Counted from the first letter of the stretch, positions 36,473 through 46,575 are shown. The stretch: DNA of 64,000 nt from Rhodothermus profundi (GCF_900142415.1 NZ_FRAU01000008.1:65013-129012), one strand, 5' to 3'. The notes: generated by a model not told the origin, from the sequence alone. Made by a program: numbers and translations.

Positions 36473-38131
36473 TTAAGGAAACAGGCTTTTCATTTCATCA
36501 TCCAGCTCCTCGAAGCTGCGCTCCGGTCCGCGCATAGCCTGGTAGAACGTCTCGTCGTACGGACGCGTCTGCACAACGACCGGCATGGGAACGGCATGCC
36601 CCAGAATGAGCGCCTGTTGCTTGGAGTCAAGGGATGCCAGAATCTGACGCAGTGCGCCGGCATCGCGCGTGCCTACCAGTGCTGCCGTGAGGTCTTTGTC
36701 GTCGTTGAGCTGGGCGATAATGCGCGTGCCAATCTGACTGAGCACTTCTTCGTCAATAGCACTGGGCCGCTGGTCGACCACCAGGAGCGAGACAAAGTAC
36801 TTTCGCATTTCCCGGGCAATTTTGCCAAAGGGCGTCTCGCGAGCAATGCCGGGCAGCAGGAATTTGTGGGCTTCCTCAATGGTGATGATAAGCTGAGGGG
36901 GACGGTCGGCCGGATCCTGCGTTTGCAGGTAGTGCGCCGTTTTTTCTTCATAGGCGGCGCGAACGCGCCGCGTAATCACGTTGGCTACCAGCAGATAGAC
37001 CCGCAGGTCGTCATAGCGCCCGAATTCGAGCACGACCGATTTGCCGTCGTTCAGGGCTTCCAGCAGATCTTCCAGCACGTCACGTTTACCCGCCGACGGT
37101 TCGGTCTTGAAAAAGTCGTAGCGTTCAAATGTGGCGAGCTTGCGCCGCAGGGCTCCCAGCGAAGCCGGATGCGCGCCCACGTGCTCGGCCAGTTCGTTCA
37201 ATGCAGCTTCGGAAGTTTGCAGGAGGCGGAGCAACCAGTTGCGCCCAAACTTGCGCTGGAGCAGGTAACTGCTCTCAGCGGCCGTTTCGTTGAGATTCAA
37301 GGTGTCCTGAAGCGGCAGAATATCTTCCGGTTCGATCTGGTCGGCGTACAGGTAAACGGCGCAGTCTGGATCGCGGCCGGTGCGCTCGCGCGTTCCCTGA
37401 GGATCTAGGGAAAAAACCTGCACGCGCGTTGGAAACAGCTCGCGCAGACCCTTGACAAAGGTGCCGTCTTCTTTACGGGCATTGTAACCGTATTCGGAGT
37501 GCATATCAAACACCAGATTGACGGCCTTTCCCGTTTTGATCGTGCCGCACAGAAGCAGCCGCGTCAGGAAGGTTTTCCCGGTGCCCGTTTTGCCGAAGAC
37601 GGCATTGGAGCGCTCCACAAACCGATCCAGGTCGATGCAGACCGGAATGCCCGGCATGCCCAGCGGCTCGCCAATCTGAAAGTAGCGATGGCCTCCTTCA
37701 TTGGCCTCGTGGCCGAAGATGCGGGCTACGTCTTCAGCGGTAGCGCGGGCAACAGGAGCGAAATGACTGGGCACTGTTTTGACAGGGAGAATCTCGGCCA
37801 GCTCCTGCAGCCCATCGTTACGCATCATGAGCATGGGCTTGAGCGTGACGGTTGCGTAAGTGCCCGAGCCCTTCAAGATCTGACGCAACAGATGGTCGTC
37901 CGTGGAGGGAGGATGGAGCAGGATATTTTCGTTGGCCGCGTCGATGCGCACGTCTGTGATCAGGGAGAAAAAGTCATATTTTTCTCCCTGGATGACCACA
38001 AACGTGCCCGCCACCACGTCTTCGATGGATTCGTGGGCGTCAAGCTTCATTTCGACGCCCTTGGTCAACGATCCATGCGTGATGACGCCCAGTCGGTCTG
38101 GACGCTCATTCAGTCGGCGAAGCGGTTCCAT
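36473..38131 (-). CDS. HerA-like ATP-binding protein (DUF87 family)
   Basis: 552 residues from the ATG at 38131; an upstream in-frame extension to 38197 lies inside the preceding gene and is not favoured. N-terminal HAS-barrel-like region (LGVITHGSLTKGVEMKL, GTFVVIQGEKYDFFSLITDV), Walker A GKTGTGKT at 180-187, VFDMHSEYG, and Walker B region PQLIITIEEAHKFL followed by LLVVDQRPSAID. HerA proteins are hexameric DNA translocases; in archaea they partner with NurA nuclease, which is absent here. The start overlaps the stop of the small membrane protein by 26 bases. Role in bacteria uncertain: DNA repair or defence-type translocase. Confidence 0.9.
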   Translation of the reverse strand: MEPLRRLNERPDRLGVITHGSLTKGVEMKLDAHESIEDVVAGTFVVIQGEKYDFFSLITDVRIDAANENILLHPPSTDDHLLRQILKGSGTYATVTLKPMLMMRNDGLQELAEILPVKTVPSHFAPVARATAEDVARIFGHEANEGGHRYFQIGEPLGMPGIPVCIDLDRFVERSNAVFGKTGTGKTFLTRLLLCGTIKTGKAVNLVFDMHSEYGYNARKEDGTFVKGLRELFPTRVQVFSLDPQGTRERTGRDPDCAVYLYADQIEPEDILPLQDTLNLNETAAESSYLLQRKFGRNWLLRLLQTSEAALNELAEHVGAHPASLGALRRKLATFERYDFFKTEPSAGKRDVLEDLLEALNDGKSVVLEFGRYDDLRVYLLVANVITRRVRAAYEEKTAHYLQTQDPADRPPQLIITIEEAHKFLLPGIARETPFGKIAREMRKYFVSLLVVDQRPSAIDEEVLSQIGTRIIAQLNDDKDLTAALVGTRDAGALRQILASLDSKQQALILGHAVPMPVVVQTRPYDETFYQAMRGPERSFEELDDEMKSLFP

Positions 38132-38390
38132 GAGGTTCCGGTGTGGTTGGTGAAGGCGCTGGCTGACGCTGCAACCAGTCCAGTGCTTTTTCTGCAATCA
38201 GGCCTACGGTTACTGCCAGGATCACGTCGAGCAACAGACCTGGCAGGATGCGACGAATGAACAGACGCGCGGCGCGAGGAAGCAACAGCACGGCCAGTGC
38301 GCCGCTGATAAAACCACCGATCCAGCGCAAGAGGCTCCACTGCAGGTCAGCCCCGGTATCGGTTGTGCGTTCAGCGTGCCAGCTATTCAT
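38106..38390 (-). CDS. Small membrane protein, unknown function
   Basis: 94 residues from the ATG at 38390; the longer frame to 38468 would overlap rlmN by 32 bases and is less likely. One or two hydrophobic segments (LLRWIGGFISGALAVLLLP, LLLDVILAVTVGLIAEKAL) separated by a basic loop RAARLFIRRIL; Pro-rich tail. No family recognised. Lies between rlmN and the HerA-like gene on the same strand and overlaps the latter, suggesting co-transcription. Confidence 0.65.
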   Translation of the reverse strand: MNSWHAERTTDTGADLQWSLLRWIGGFISGALAVLLLPRAARLFIRRILPGLLLDVILAVTVGLIAEKALDWLQRQPAPSPTTPEPHGTASPTE

Positions 38391-38436
38391 GGCCCTGTGT
38401 GGTCTGGTTAAAGTTGCTGGAGGAAGCGTGACAACA

Positions 38437-39528
38437 TTATGACACCACTTCGGAACGGGTGGGTTCACGGATGGCCAGTTGGCCGCAGGCAGCGTTGATG
38501 TCCTGGCCCCGGCTTCGGCGCACGGTAACCGTCACACCGCGGGCGACCAGAACCCGGATAAAGGCCTGAAGGCGTGCTTCGGAAGGTCGGCAGAAAGGCA
38601 GGCCTTCAACTGGATTGTACAGGATCAGGTTAACCTTACCGGGTGCCCGTCTGGTAAGGTCGGCCAGGCGATGCGCATCTTCGGGACGGTCGTTGAAGCC
38701 CTCAAACAGGCAATATTCATAGGTGATAATCTGCCCTGTACGCTGTTCAAAATAGCGAATGGCTTCGATCAGATCGTCCAAATCGGTCTGCTCGCTTCGG
38801 TTGACCGGCATGATGGCCGATCGCTGCGCATTGGTGGGAGCGTGCAGCGAGACCGCCAGGCGAAAACGCACTCGGTCGTCTGCCAGCTTCCGGATGCGGC
38901 GTGCCAGTCCTACAGTCGAAACTGTGATGCGGCGCGGCGATAGCCCGAGGCCATCCCGATCGGTCAGCAGCGCTACGCTTCGGAGCACGGCGTCGTAATT
39001 CAGCAGCGGCTCACCCATGCCCATGTACACAACGTTTGTGATGCGCCGGCCAAAGCGGGTCTCGGCCAGCTGGTTGAGCTGCCAAACCTGGTCGTAAATC
39101 TCACCGGCTGTCAGGTTTTGCTGAAACCCCATCAGACCGGTCGCGCAAAAAGCGCAGCCCATCGCGCAGCCCACCTGACTGGAGACGCACACCGTCAGGC
39201 GACGCACGCGGCCCGTCTCATCAAAGTCCGGAATCAACACCGATTCGATGTGCCGCCCCGAGGGAAGCCGAAAGAGCACCTTGATCGTCTGGTCGCTGGC
39301 CGTGAGCTGGCGCACAGGCTCCAGCCGCGTGATGCAGGTGCGGCGGGCCAGTTCTGCCCGAAAAGATTTAGGCAGGTCCGTCATCTGCGCGACGGACACA
39401 GCCCCTTTCCCATAGATCCATTTAAAAAGCTGGCGACCCCGATAGCGCGGTTCTCCCAGATCTTCAGCCAGCCGCTCCAGCTCCTCGCGACTGAGCGTCC
39501 GCAGATCAATTGGTGTGGGCGTGCGCAC
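38437..39528 (-). CDS. rlmN: 23S rRNA (adenine(2503)-C2)-methyltransferase RlmN
   Basis: 363 residues. Radical SAM cysteines C121, C125, C128 in GCAMGCAFCATG, preceded by VCVSSQVG, and the conserved C-terminal cysteine in GQDINAACGQLA, which forms the methyl-carrying thioether partner. N-terminal helical domain REELERLAEDLGEPRYRGRQLFKWIY is typical. Methylates A2503 of 23S rRNA and A37 of some tRNAs using SAM. Length and motif set are as usual for the family. First gene of a minus-strand run with the small membrane protein and HerA-like ATPase. Confidence 0.96.
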   Translation of the reverse strand: MRTPTPIDLRTLSREELERLAEDLGEPRYRGRQLFKWIYGKGAVSVAQMTDLPKSFRAELARRTCITRLEPVRQLTASDQTIKVLFRLPSGRHIESVLIPDFDETGRVRRLTVCVSSQVGCAMGCAFCATGLMGFQQNLTAGEIYDQVWQLNQLAETRFGRRITNVVYMGMGEPLLNYDAVLRSVALLTDRDGLGLSPRRITVSTVGLARRIRKLADDRVRFRLAVSLHAPTNAQRSAIMPVNRSEQTDLDDLIEAIRYFEQRTGQIITYEYCLFEGFNDRPEDAHRLADLTRRAPGKVNLILYNPVEGLPFCRPSEARLQAFIRVLVARGVTVTVRRSRGQDINAACGQLAIREPTRSEVVS

Positions 39529-39781
39529 GATCCCGAAAAGACTTAATCATCTGTGGGCTTCATTCCAACGCAGGGCCTGTGGAACGGTTCAGGGGGGCCT
39601 TCGGGCAGTAGCTGCTGCCGCTAGATCACAGGGCGATGAAGGCAGGTTGCTAAAGGAGTGAGCTTGCAGAGGATAGTAAGTACGAGAAATGGCGGCAGAA
39701 AAAAGGCTCCTTCTTCGGGAACAGCTCTTTCCTCCAACCTGCCGCTTTCGTATGCTTTAGACGGTCCCTGTATACGCTCAG
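39529..39781. other. Intergenic region between divergent rlmN and amidohydrolase genes
   Basis: About 250 bases holding the upstream regions of both divergent genes. No tRNA-like or conserved RNA structure recognised, and no promoter pair convincing enough to mark. Short frames here lack coding features. Confidence 0.35.
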
Positions 39782-39796
39782 ATGGAAAAGGTCGCC

Positions 39797-41119
39797 ATGA
39801 AAATGCTTCAGATACTCGGATTCTTTGTTATGGGCGCGCTGGCCTGCCAGGCGCAGCCGACGGCGGAGCCGGTTACAGCCTTTGTGCACGTGAACGTGCT
39901 TCCGATGGATCGGGATACTGTGTTGTCTGATCAGACCGTCCTGGTGCGTGGCACGCGAATCATAGCCGTAGGACCGGCGGCTGCCGTGGAGATCCCGGAG
40001 AACGCGCGGCGCATTGAGGGGAGGGGACGCTACTTACTGCCCGGGCTGGCCGAGATGCATGGGCACGTGCCTGGCGGCAATGCACCGGCGCAGTACGTCG
40101 AAGACGTGATGTGGCTGTACGTGGCCAATGGCGTCACAACCGTGCGCGGAATGCTGGGAAATCCGGCCCAGTTGGAGTTACGCGAGCGCATTCAGCGCGG
40201 AGAACTGGTGGGGCCAACGCTCTACCTGGCCGGGCCTGCCTTTAGCGGACGAACCGTTCGCACGCCTGAGGAAGCGGAGGAAAGGGTGCGGCAGCAAAAA
40301 GCTGAAGGCTGGGATCTGCTCAAAGTGCAAGAAGGGCTTCGACCGGAAGTCTACGATGCGATGGCGCGCGCTGCGCACGAAGTGGGAATTCGTTTTGCCG
40401 GACACGTGCCGGACGAGGTAGGCCTGCGCCATGCTCTTGAAATGGGCCAGGAGACGTTCGACCATCTGGATGGCTTCATTGCCTACCTGGATGCGTTTGA
40501 CCGGCCCATCGACGAGACGCGGCTGCGCGAGATCGTGCGTCTAACCCGGGAGGCGCAGGCCTGGGTCGTACCGACGATGGCGCTCTGGGAGGTGCTGATG
40601 GGCGCAGCCGACCTGGAAACGCTCAGGCGCTACGAAGAATTGCGGTATATGCCACCGGAGATCGTCGCGCGATGGGTGCGAGCGCATGAGCGACGGTTGA
40701 ACAATCCCCGTCTGGACCGTGCGGCAGCCCGCCAGCACATTGCCAACCGCATGCGCCTGCTTAAAGCGCTGGCAGATGGCGGGGTAGGCATCCTGTTCGG
40801 TACCGATTCTCCCCAGCAGTTCAGCGTACCAGGGTTTTCTGTATATCGGGAAATGGCGCGCATGGAGGCAGCCGGTCTGACGCCCTATCAGATTTTGCGT
40901 TCGGCTACGTACAACGTGGGGCAGTATTTCCAACGGCACGATCGCTTCGGCGCCGTGGCCATCGGGCACCGGGCCGATCTAATTTTGCTGGAAGGGAATC
41001 CCCTTGAAAACCTGGAGCACCTGAAACGTCGGGTAGGTGTCATGGTACGGGGCCGCTGGTTCCCAGAAAGCGAACTGCAAGCTCGCCTGGAAGCCATTGC
41101 AGCGCGTTATGCCCGGTAG
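39797..41119 (+). CDS. Secreted amidohydrolase-family metal-dependent hydrolase
   Basis: 440 residues from the ATG at 39797; an ATG at 39782 five codons earlier is an alternative. Signal peptide with a Cys (LAC, ~17) suggests a lipoprotein or periplasmic location. Amidohydrolase features: GLAEMHGH (HxH metal ligands), LLKVQEG (Lys), FAGHVPDEVG (His), FDHLDG (His) and GTDSPQQ (Asp); C-terminal RADLILLEGNPLENL. Resembles imidazolonepropionase/prolidase-like members often found in secreted form in Bacteroidota. Probably hydrolyses a dipeptide or cyclic amide; substrate unknown. Monocistronic by layout. Confidence 0.9.
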   Translation: MKMLQILGFFVMGALACQAQPTAEPVTAFVHVNVLPMDRDTVLSDQTVLVRGTRIIAVGPAAAVEIPENARRIEGRGRYLLPGLAEMHGHVPGGNAPAQYVEDVMWLYVANGVTTVRGMLGNPAQLELRERIQRGELVGPTLYLAGPAFSGRTVRTPEEAEERVRQQKAEGWDLLKVQEGLRPEVYDAMARAAHEVGIRFAGHVPDEVGLRHALEMGQETFDHLDGFIAYLDAFDRPIDETRLREIVRLTREAQAWVVPTMALWEVLMGAADLETLRRYEELRYMPPEIVARWVRAHERRLNNPRLDRAAARQHIANRMRLLKALADGGVGILFGTDSPQQFSVPGFSVYREMARMEAAGLTPYQILRSATYNVGQYFQRHDRFGAVAIGHRADLILLEGNPLENLEHLKRRVGVMVRGRWFPESELQARLEAIAARYAR

Positions 41120-41191
41120 ACCCTGCGACAGTGGGGCAAAACCCGAAGAGCTTGTACCCGGGGGATGGTCCGGGAAGCGCCGCTGCTTGTT

Positions 41192-42931
41192 TTAAACGGA
41201 AGCATGACGCTCCAGGCAGATGTCGCAGGCGTTGCAGCGTTCAGGGACTGATTCGCCAAAGTAGGTGAGCAGAAAATGGCGGCGGCAGGTGGGGGTTCGG
41301 GCGTAGCGTATAAGAGCATCCAGACGGGCTCTGGCCTGCACGCGCGCCTGATGCAGCAGCCGATCATCAAGGATAAGCCGCTGAGGGCGGGCCATTTTGA
41401 AGCGAACGAATCGAGCGCGGCCGATCTCCAGCCAATCCAGTAGCGTGCGCTCGCGCAGAAAATCCAGGCCGCGTAGCAGGCGGTCGCGTTCCAGGCCGGT
41501 GCGGTGGGCCAGGCGGCGCAGGCTAACCGGCCACCAGGTTGCAAACGCCTCTGCTGGAAGGGTGCGCAGCAACGCCTCGACAAAACGGGACAGCCGCCGA
41601 TTGCTTGATGCAGCCGCAAAGCGCCGGAGCGTGTCTGGCGTGCCCTGCAGGCGCAGCAGCACGTAGTGGGGGGGTAGCCAGACAGGTTCCCAGATATGGT
41701 GGCGTGTGAGGAGCTCCAGGGTGTGCTGGACAGCTCCGACCGGTACGCCCACGATGCGGGCCACGCGTTCGGTGTCAAGCAGAACAGGGGTGGTCGGACA
41801 GAAACCTATGGGGACCTGAGCCAGACTGCATGCTACCTCAAAGATGCGTGCTACCACGTCGCGGCCAGGATAGCGCTGCGCTATAAGGTGCTGCTGCAAA
41901 GCGATGTCGCGTTCCTGAAACAGGAGCACGGCATAAGCCCGGCGTCCATCGCGTCCTGCCCGGCCTGCTTCCTGGTAATATGCCTCCAGCGAAGAGGGAA
42001 GCTCAACATGAATGACAAAGCGCACGTCTGGACGGTCGATGCCCATGCCAAACGCACTGGTGGCAGCTGTGATGCGAGCACGCCCTTCTCGCCAGGCACG
42101 ATAGGCGGCGGTGCGGTCGGCCATCGAAAGGCCTCCATGGTAACAGACGGCCGCCACGTTCATGCGGCGCAGTATCTCCGCCCAGCGCTCAGCGCTTCGG
42201 CGGGTGGCGCAGTACACGATACCCGGCCCCGGCACTCCCTGCAGCACAGCTCGGACGCGTTCGGCCTTGTGAGCAGTCTGGAACACTGACCAGATCAGGT
42301 TCGGTCGGTCAAAACCGCGCACGACGATACGGGGAGTGCGCAACCCTAATTTGGCAACAATGTCCTGCCGTACGCGTGGGGTAGCCGTTGCGGTTAGAGC
42401 GAGCAGGGGAGGGTTGCCCAGACGCTGGCGGGCTTCGGGCACCTGTAAATAGGCAGGACGAAATTGCACGCCCCACTCACTGACGCAATGCGCTTCGTCG
42501 ATGGCCAGCAAGGCTACCCGCAACCGTGTGGCACGCTCAGCAAAACGCGGCGTGATGAGCTGTTCTGGGGTTACGTAAAGCAGTCGATACGCCCCGTGCT
42601 CGGCATTGGTCCAGCACTGTTCGGCCACCTGCGGGGTCAGATGACCGTGCAGGAACGCTGCAGCAATGCCGCGCGCTCGCAGACGAGCTACCTGGTCCTC
42701 CATGAGCGCAATAAGCGGTGAAACGACAAGCGTCAGGCCTTCCAGCATTAAGGCCGGTAGTTGATAGCAGACCGACTTGCCGCTGCCTGTTGGCAGGATG
42801 GCCAGCGCGTCCCGCTGCTGAAGAACGGCTTCAATGATTTCCCATTGCCCGGGTCGAAAGGTTTCGTGCCGCCAGTAGCGACGCAGCAGGGTGCGTGCCG
42901 TGTCATATAAGTCGGCCGCTACCTCGCGCAT
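41192..42931 (-). CDS. recQ: ATP-dependent DNA helicase RecQ
   Basis: 579 residues. Walker A PTGSGKS (47-53), DEAH motif in LLAIDEAHCVSEWG, SF2 motif VI region YYQEAGRAGRDGR, and a zinc-binding region with four cysteines at the extreme C-terminus (TCRRHFLL to CNACDIC). The zinc cysteines come after a winged-helix-like segment, an unusual order compared with E. coli RecQ; no clear HRDC domain follows. Unwinds DNA 3'->5' in recombination and repair. Starts 3 bases after the deoC stop, last in the ClC-MscS-DeoC-RecQ run. Confidence 0.9.
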   Translation of the reverse strand: MREVAADLYDTARTLLRRYWRHETFRPGQWEIIEAVLQQRDALAILPTGSGKSVCYQLPALMLEGLTLVVSPLIALMEDQVARLRARGIAAAFLHGHLTPQVAEQCWTNAEHGAYRLLYVTPEQLITPRFAERATRLRVALLAIDEAHCVSEWGVQFRPAYLQVPEARQRLGNPPLLALTATATPRVRQDIVAKLGLRTPRIVVRGFDRPNLIWSVFQTAHKAERVRAVLQGVPGPGIVYCATRRSAERWAEILRRMNVAAVCYHGGLSMADRTAAYRAWREGRARITAATSAFGMGIDRPDVRFVIHVELPSSLEAYYQEAGRAGRDGRRAYAVLLFQERDIALQQHLIAQRYPGRDVVARIFEVACSLAQVPIGFCPTTPVLLDTERVARIVGVPVGAVQHTLELLTRHHIWEPVWLPPHYVLLRLQGTPDTLRRFAAASSNRRLSRFVEALLRTLPAEAFATWWPVSLRRLAHRTGLERDRLLRGLDFLRERTLLDWLEIGRARFVRFKMARPQRLILDDRLLHQARVQARARLDALIRYARTPTCRRHFLLTYFGESVPERCNACDICLERHASV

Positions 42932-42934
42932 AGT

Positions 42935-43636
42935 TCAGTACCGTTCGGATGCGATAGCTTCGCCGGTAACCAGCGCTACGCCCGCGCTGGTGCCCAGCCG
43001 GTTAGCGCCGGCAGCAACCAGGGCTTCAGCCTGGGCGCGCGTTCGAATACCACCGGCAGCCTTCACGCCCATCCGGCTTCCTACGACCCGACGCATGAGC
43101 TTCACGTCGGAGACGGTAGCGCCCCCTCCCGCAAATCCGGTAGAGGTCTTGACGAAGTCGGCTTCTGCTTCTAATGCCAGGCGGCAGGCGGTTTCCTTTT
43201 CGGCATCGGTGAGCAGTGCTGTTTCGAGAATCACTTTCACCAGCACACGTTCGCGTCCGGCCGGTGGTGGTGCCTGATGGGCGATGCTCACCACCGCGCG
43301 TATGTCTTCCAGCACCTCCTGAAGCCGCCCGCTTTTCAGCAGGCCAATATTCAGCACCATATCCAGCTCGGCTGCTCCGTCCTGAATAGCCTGTGCTGCT
43401 TCGGCAGCTTTGGTCGCCGTACGGTTGGCGCCCAGTGGAAAGCCGATAACAGTGCAGACAGCTACCGAGCTGTCGCGCAGCAGGTCGGCTGCCAGCGGTA
43501 CGTAACAGGGGTTAACGCATACGGCAGCGAAGCCATAGCGGCGCGCTTCGTCGCAGAGCGCGCGAATGCGCGCGTCGGTCGTGTCGGGCTTAAGGGCTGT
43601 GTGGTCGATCAGGCGGGCGAGTTCCCGGGGCGTCAT
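42935..43636 (-). CDS. deoC: Deoxyribose-phosphate aldolase
   Basis: 233 residues from the ATG at 43636 ([17 protein letters not shown]); an upstream in-frame start at 43669 lies within the MscS-like gene. Family motifs: [43 protein letters not shown] and the Schiff-base lysine in FVKTSTGF. Cleaves 2-deoxyribose-5-phosphate to glyceraldehyde-3-phosphate and acetaldehyde in deoxynucleoside catabolism. The 5' end overlaps the MscS-like stop by 47 bases. Confidence 0.95.
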   Translation of the reverse strand: MTPRELARLIDHTALKPDTTDARIRALCDEARRYGFAAVCVNPCYVPLAADLLRDSSVAVCTVIGFPLGANRTATKAAEAAQAIQDGAAELDMVLNIGLLKSGRLQEVLEDIRAVVSIAHQAPPPAGRERVLVKVILETALLTDAEKETACRLALEAEADFVKTSTGFAGGGATVSDVKLMRRVVGSRMGVKAAGGIRTRAQAEALVAAGANRLGTSAGVALVTGEAIASERY

Positions 43637-44546
43637 GGTCGGTGCGGTTCGGTGGTGGTAGGGAACCAAATTGGGGCGTATCGGGCAGGGCTACCTGCAT
43701 GGCAGGGTAGGCCAGCTCAATGCCGCCATGCTGGCGGAACGCTTCCAGGATGCTGACCGTCAGGGCGTGTTCGGTGCCGCGACGCTTGCGCACTTCGCAC
43801 AGGTAGCGGAGCGTCAGGCGAATCCCATTCTCTACGATACGCACGTAAACAAACGGCGTCAGGATGCTGTAATGTACGAGAAATTCCCGCGACATCTGGC
43901 GGATTTCTTCGGCCACCTGGCGTTCGATAATGGCGGTTGATTCACGGGCCAGCGATTCCATGATGTCGCGGGCGGCCTGCCAGTCGCTGCGAAACGTAAC
44001 CGTTACCGATAGCTCGTTCCAGATAAAGCGAAATCCCTGGGTGTAGTTATACACAGGGTAAAGAAAGACCCAGGCATTAGGGATGTGCACCAGGCGCCCG
44101 GTGCTCTGGTCGGCTTCGACCCATCCACCAATCTCCATGAGCGTGGTGCGCATGACGCGAATGTCAATGACGTCCCCGCGCACCCCGTTGATTTCAATGC
44201 GGTCGCCTCGCTGGTAAGGGTGCATCAGCACAATGCGGAGCCATCCGGCAACGCTCAGCAGCGTTTCGCGTAGGGCAATGGCCAGACCAGCACCGACGAC
44301 GGTCAGGATGGCCACCAGTTCGGCCGGCCGAGGCGAAAAGATGACCAGCAAGAGACCTATCATGACCACAACGCCGGTGCGTCGGATCTGGCGACTGATG
44401 CGATAGACGCGATCCGGGTCGTCGATGCGGCGCGTGAGGAGCCGGATGGTTACGCGCACCAGCACAAAGACGACCAGCAGACCGGCGATCGCCAGGGCGA
44501 GCCGGTAAAACAGGTCCTGTTCTTGGATAGAAAACAGCTCGCTCAT
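43590..44546 (-). CDS. MscS-family mechanosensitive ion channel
   Basis: 318 residues. Transmembrane segments at ~10-30, ~48-65 and ~72-100, the third being pore-lining ([23 protein letters not shown]). The beta domain follows: [32 protein letters not shown], then a C-terminal alpha/beta cage. Releases solutes on hypo-osmotic shock. Starts in a 4-base ATGA overlap with the ClC gene, so an anion channel and an osmotic safety valve are co-expressed. A few additional hydrophilic residues at the C-terminus are Pro/Arg-rich. Confidence 0.92.
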   Translation of the reverse strand: MSELFSIQEQDLFYRLALAIAGLLVVFVLVRVTIRLLTRRIDDPDRVYRISRQIRRTGVVVMIGLLLVIFSPRPAELVAILTVVGAGLAIALRETLLSVAGWLRIVLMHPYQRGDRIEINGVRGDVIDIRVMRTTLMEIGGWVEADQSTGRLVHIPNAWVFLYPVYNYTQGFRFIWNELSVTVTFRSDWQAARDIMESLARESTAIIERQVAEEIRQMSREFLVHYSILTPFVYVRIVENGIRLTLRYLCEVRKRRGTEHALTVSILEAFRQHGGIELAYPAMQVALPDTPQFGSLPPPNRTDHDAPGTRPPDRPHSP

Positions 44547-46420
44547 GAGCGGGTCTCCACTTCCGGCGTGTGCCGCAGGTGACGAAGCAGAGCGCGATGG
44601 TATTCGCTAATGAGCTGATGCGGGCGCAAAAAGCCTACAATTTCTCCGCGTTCGTCCAGCACAGGCAGCTCAGGGTAGCGCGTCTCCAGGAACCGATTGA
44701 GTGCGTCTTCAAGCGTATCGGACAGCCGCACCGCCTCAAACGGCACCTGTACGTCCTGGGCAACAATGAGCGGGCTCAGCGCATCCGCCTCCCGCAGGAA
44801 CGATTGCAGGTCTTCAAGTAACACCAACCCCAGATAGTGCGGCGGGTGACCCTTGCCGGGAGCTACCACGGGGAGCACCACTTCCCGCGTGCGCGTGAAT
44901 ACGTCCAGCATTTCCCGCAGCGTGTGGCCCGGTTCCACCGTGTGAAAGTAGGGCACCCGCTCAACGACAGCAGCCACCGGAATCTGCCGTAGCAGGTCGG
45001 GCAGAAGCTCGGCGCGATGCGCTGGCGAGTCATTGTGCGTGCGCACCTGTTCTTCAAAGAGGCTCCAGCGCCGGGCGACCAGATGCGTGATAACGCCGGC
45101 AAAAATCAAAGGCACCAGCAGGGAGTAGCTGCCGGTCATTTCGGAAATCATGATTGTCGTGGCAATCGGTACGTTGGCCGCTCCGCCCACAAACGTGCCC
45201 ATGCCGATGAGCACGTAGGCTTCGGGCTGGGTTACCAGGTTGGGCAGTAGCCGATGCAGGCCTTCGCCATACAGGCCGCCCAGCATACCCCCAATGACCA
45301 GGGAAGGAGCGAAGGTCCCCCCGGAACCGCCAGACCCTATCGTTAGCGACGTTGCGATGATCTTCAGAAATGCCAGAAGCGCCATGAAGCCCAGTGGCAG
45401 GTTGCCGTCGATGGCCTGCTGCAGCCAACCATAGCTTGAGCCCATAATGGCCGGAAAGAAAAAGGCCAGAATGCCTACCAGCAGGCCGCCCAGAGCAGGC
45501 TTGAGCGCCGGAGCCAGCGGAAGCGGATCAAACAGCCGGCGCTTCGTCCCATAAAAGATGCGTACGTAAAAAATACCGATGATGGCGCACAGGAGCGCAA
45601 AGCCAACAAGCGGCAGCAGCTCCAACGGATTAACAAACTCAAACCGAGGAGTAACAAAAACCGTCCCTGAGCGCTCAATGCTCGTGTAGAGGGAATAGCC
45701 GGTAATGCTGGCTACAATGGCCGGCATGAGCGCCTCACTTTCAATATCTTCGCGATACAGCACCTCAACGGCGAAAAAGGCACCGCCCAGCGGGGAGCGA
45801 AAGATGCTGCTCAGGCCAGCTGCCATGCCGGCTACCAGAAACAGCCGGCGCTCACGCTCGCTGAGCCGCAACCGCTGCGCCAGCCAGGAACCCAGGCTGG
45901 CACCGATCTGCGTAATGGGACCCTCACGGCCCGCGCTTCCGCCCGACCCGATGGTCAACGCCGAAGCAATGGTTTTGACCAGAGCTACTCGGATGCGCAT
46001 AAAGCCCCGCTCCCGATGAAAGGCCCGAATGACGCTGTCGGTGCCATGACCTTCCGCCTCAGGCGCGTAGGTAAACACAATCCACCCGGAAATCAGTCCT
46101 CCCAGCGTTGGGGCAACCAGGAGTAACCAGCGCCGGGTCGGTTGCAACACCTGCTCCAGATCAAAAATATCCGTGCCGCCTTCCCCTTTAGGAAAAGGCA
46201 TCGGGTAGCCGGCTCCATCGATCAGCATCAGACGCGTGAGCAGCGTAACCAGCTCGCCCAGCACCAGGGCCGCCAGCGCCCCCAGCACTCCAATAATGGT
46301 CGAGTAAAACATCCAGCGCCCTGTAATGCGCCAGTCGAAGTTCTGCGTCCAGGCTAGAAGCGTGCGTGGATAGAAAAGCCGAAAAATCTGAGCAGGATCA
46401 ACATGGTTGCGGCGTGCCAT
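44543..46420 (-). CDS. ClC-family chloride channel/antiporter with C-terminal CBS pair
   Basis: 625 residues. ClC core ~35-460 with GREGP (GSGGSAGREGPITQIG; gating Glu present) and the second filter GSGGSGGTFAPSLVIGG. The first filter motif, usually GSGIP, reads GHGTD, so the chloride-coordinating Ser is replaced by His. A C-terminal tandem CBS pair (~490-610) includes LRPHQLISEYH. Expected to exchange Cl- (or another anion) for H+; regulation by nucleotides via CBS is a family possibility. First gene of the minus-strand operon with the MscS-like channel, deoC and recQ. Confidence 0.92.
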   Translation of the reverse strand: MARRNHVDPAQIFRLFYPRTLLAWTQNFDWRITGRWMFYSTIIGVLGALAALVLGELVTLLTRLMLIDGAGYPMPFPKGEGGTDIFDLEQVLQPTRRWLLLVAPTLGGLISGWIVFTYAPEAEGHGTDSVIRAFHRERGFMRIRVALVKTIASALTIGSGGSAGREGPITQIGASLGSWLAQRLRLSERERRLFLVAGMAAGLSSIFRSPLGGAFFAVEVLYREDIESEALMPAIVASITGYSLYTSIERSGTVFVTPRFEFVNPLELLPLVGFALLCAIIGIFYVRIFYGTKRRLFDPLPLAPALKPALGGLLVGILAFFFPAIMGSSYGWLQQAIDGNLPLGFMALLAFLKIIATSLTIGSGGSGGTFAPSLVIGGMLGGLYGEGLHRLLPNLVTQPEAYVLIGMGTFVGGAANVPIATTIMISEMTGSYSLLVPLIFAGVITHLVARRWSLFEEQVRTHNDSPAHRAELLPDLLRQIPVAAVVERVPYFHTVEPGHTLREMLDVFTRTREVVLPVVAPGKGHPPHYLGLVLLEDLQSFLREADALSPLIVAQDVQVPFEAVRLSDTLEDALNRFLETRYPELPVLDERGEIVGFLRPHQLISEYHRALLRHLRHTPEVETRS

Positions 46421-46575
46421 AACCGACTAAATCATTCAACACTCAATGCTCGGTGCTACAGGACCCTGCCTCCTAAGATACGTTCCTGAAGTTATCGACG
46501 CTGATGTGCCGGATCGAAACCCTGACATATTTTTCTTCATTAACTGGAGAGCGTGAAATTCCTGAGGCCAGAGCA

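Noticed and set aside
38391-38468. Longer start for the small membrane protein
   Set aside because: Would overlap rlmN by 32 bases; the ATG at 38390 gives a complete membrane protein.
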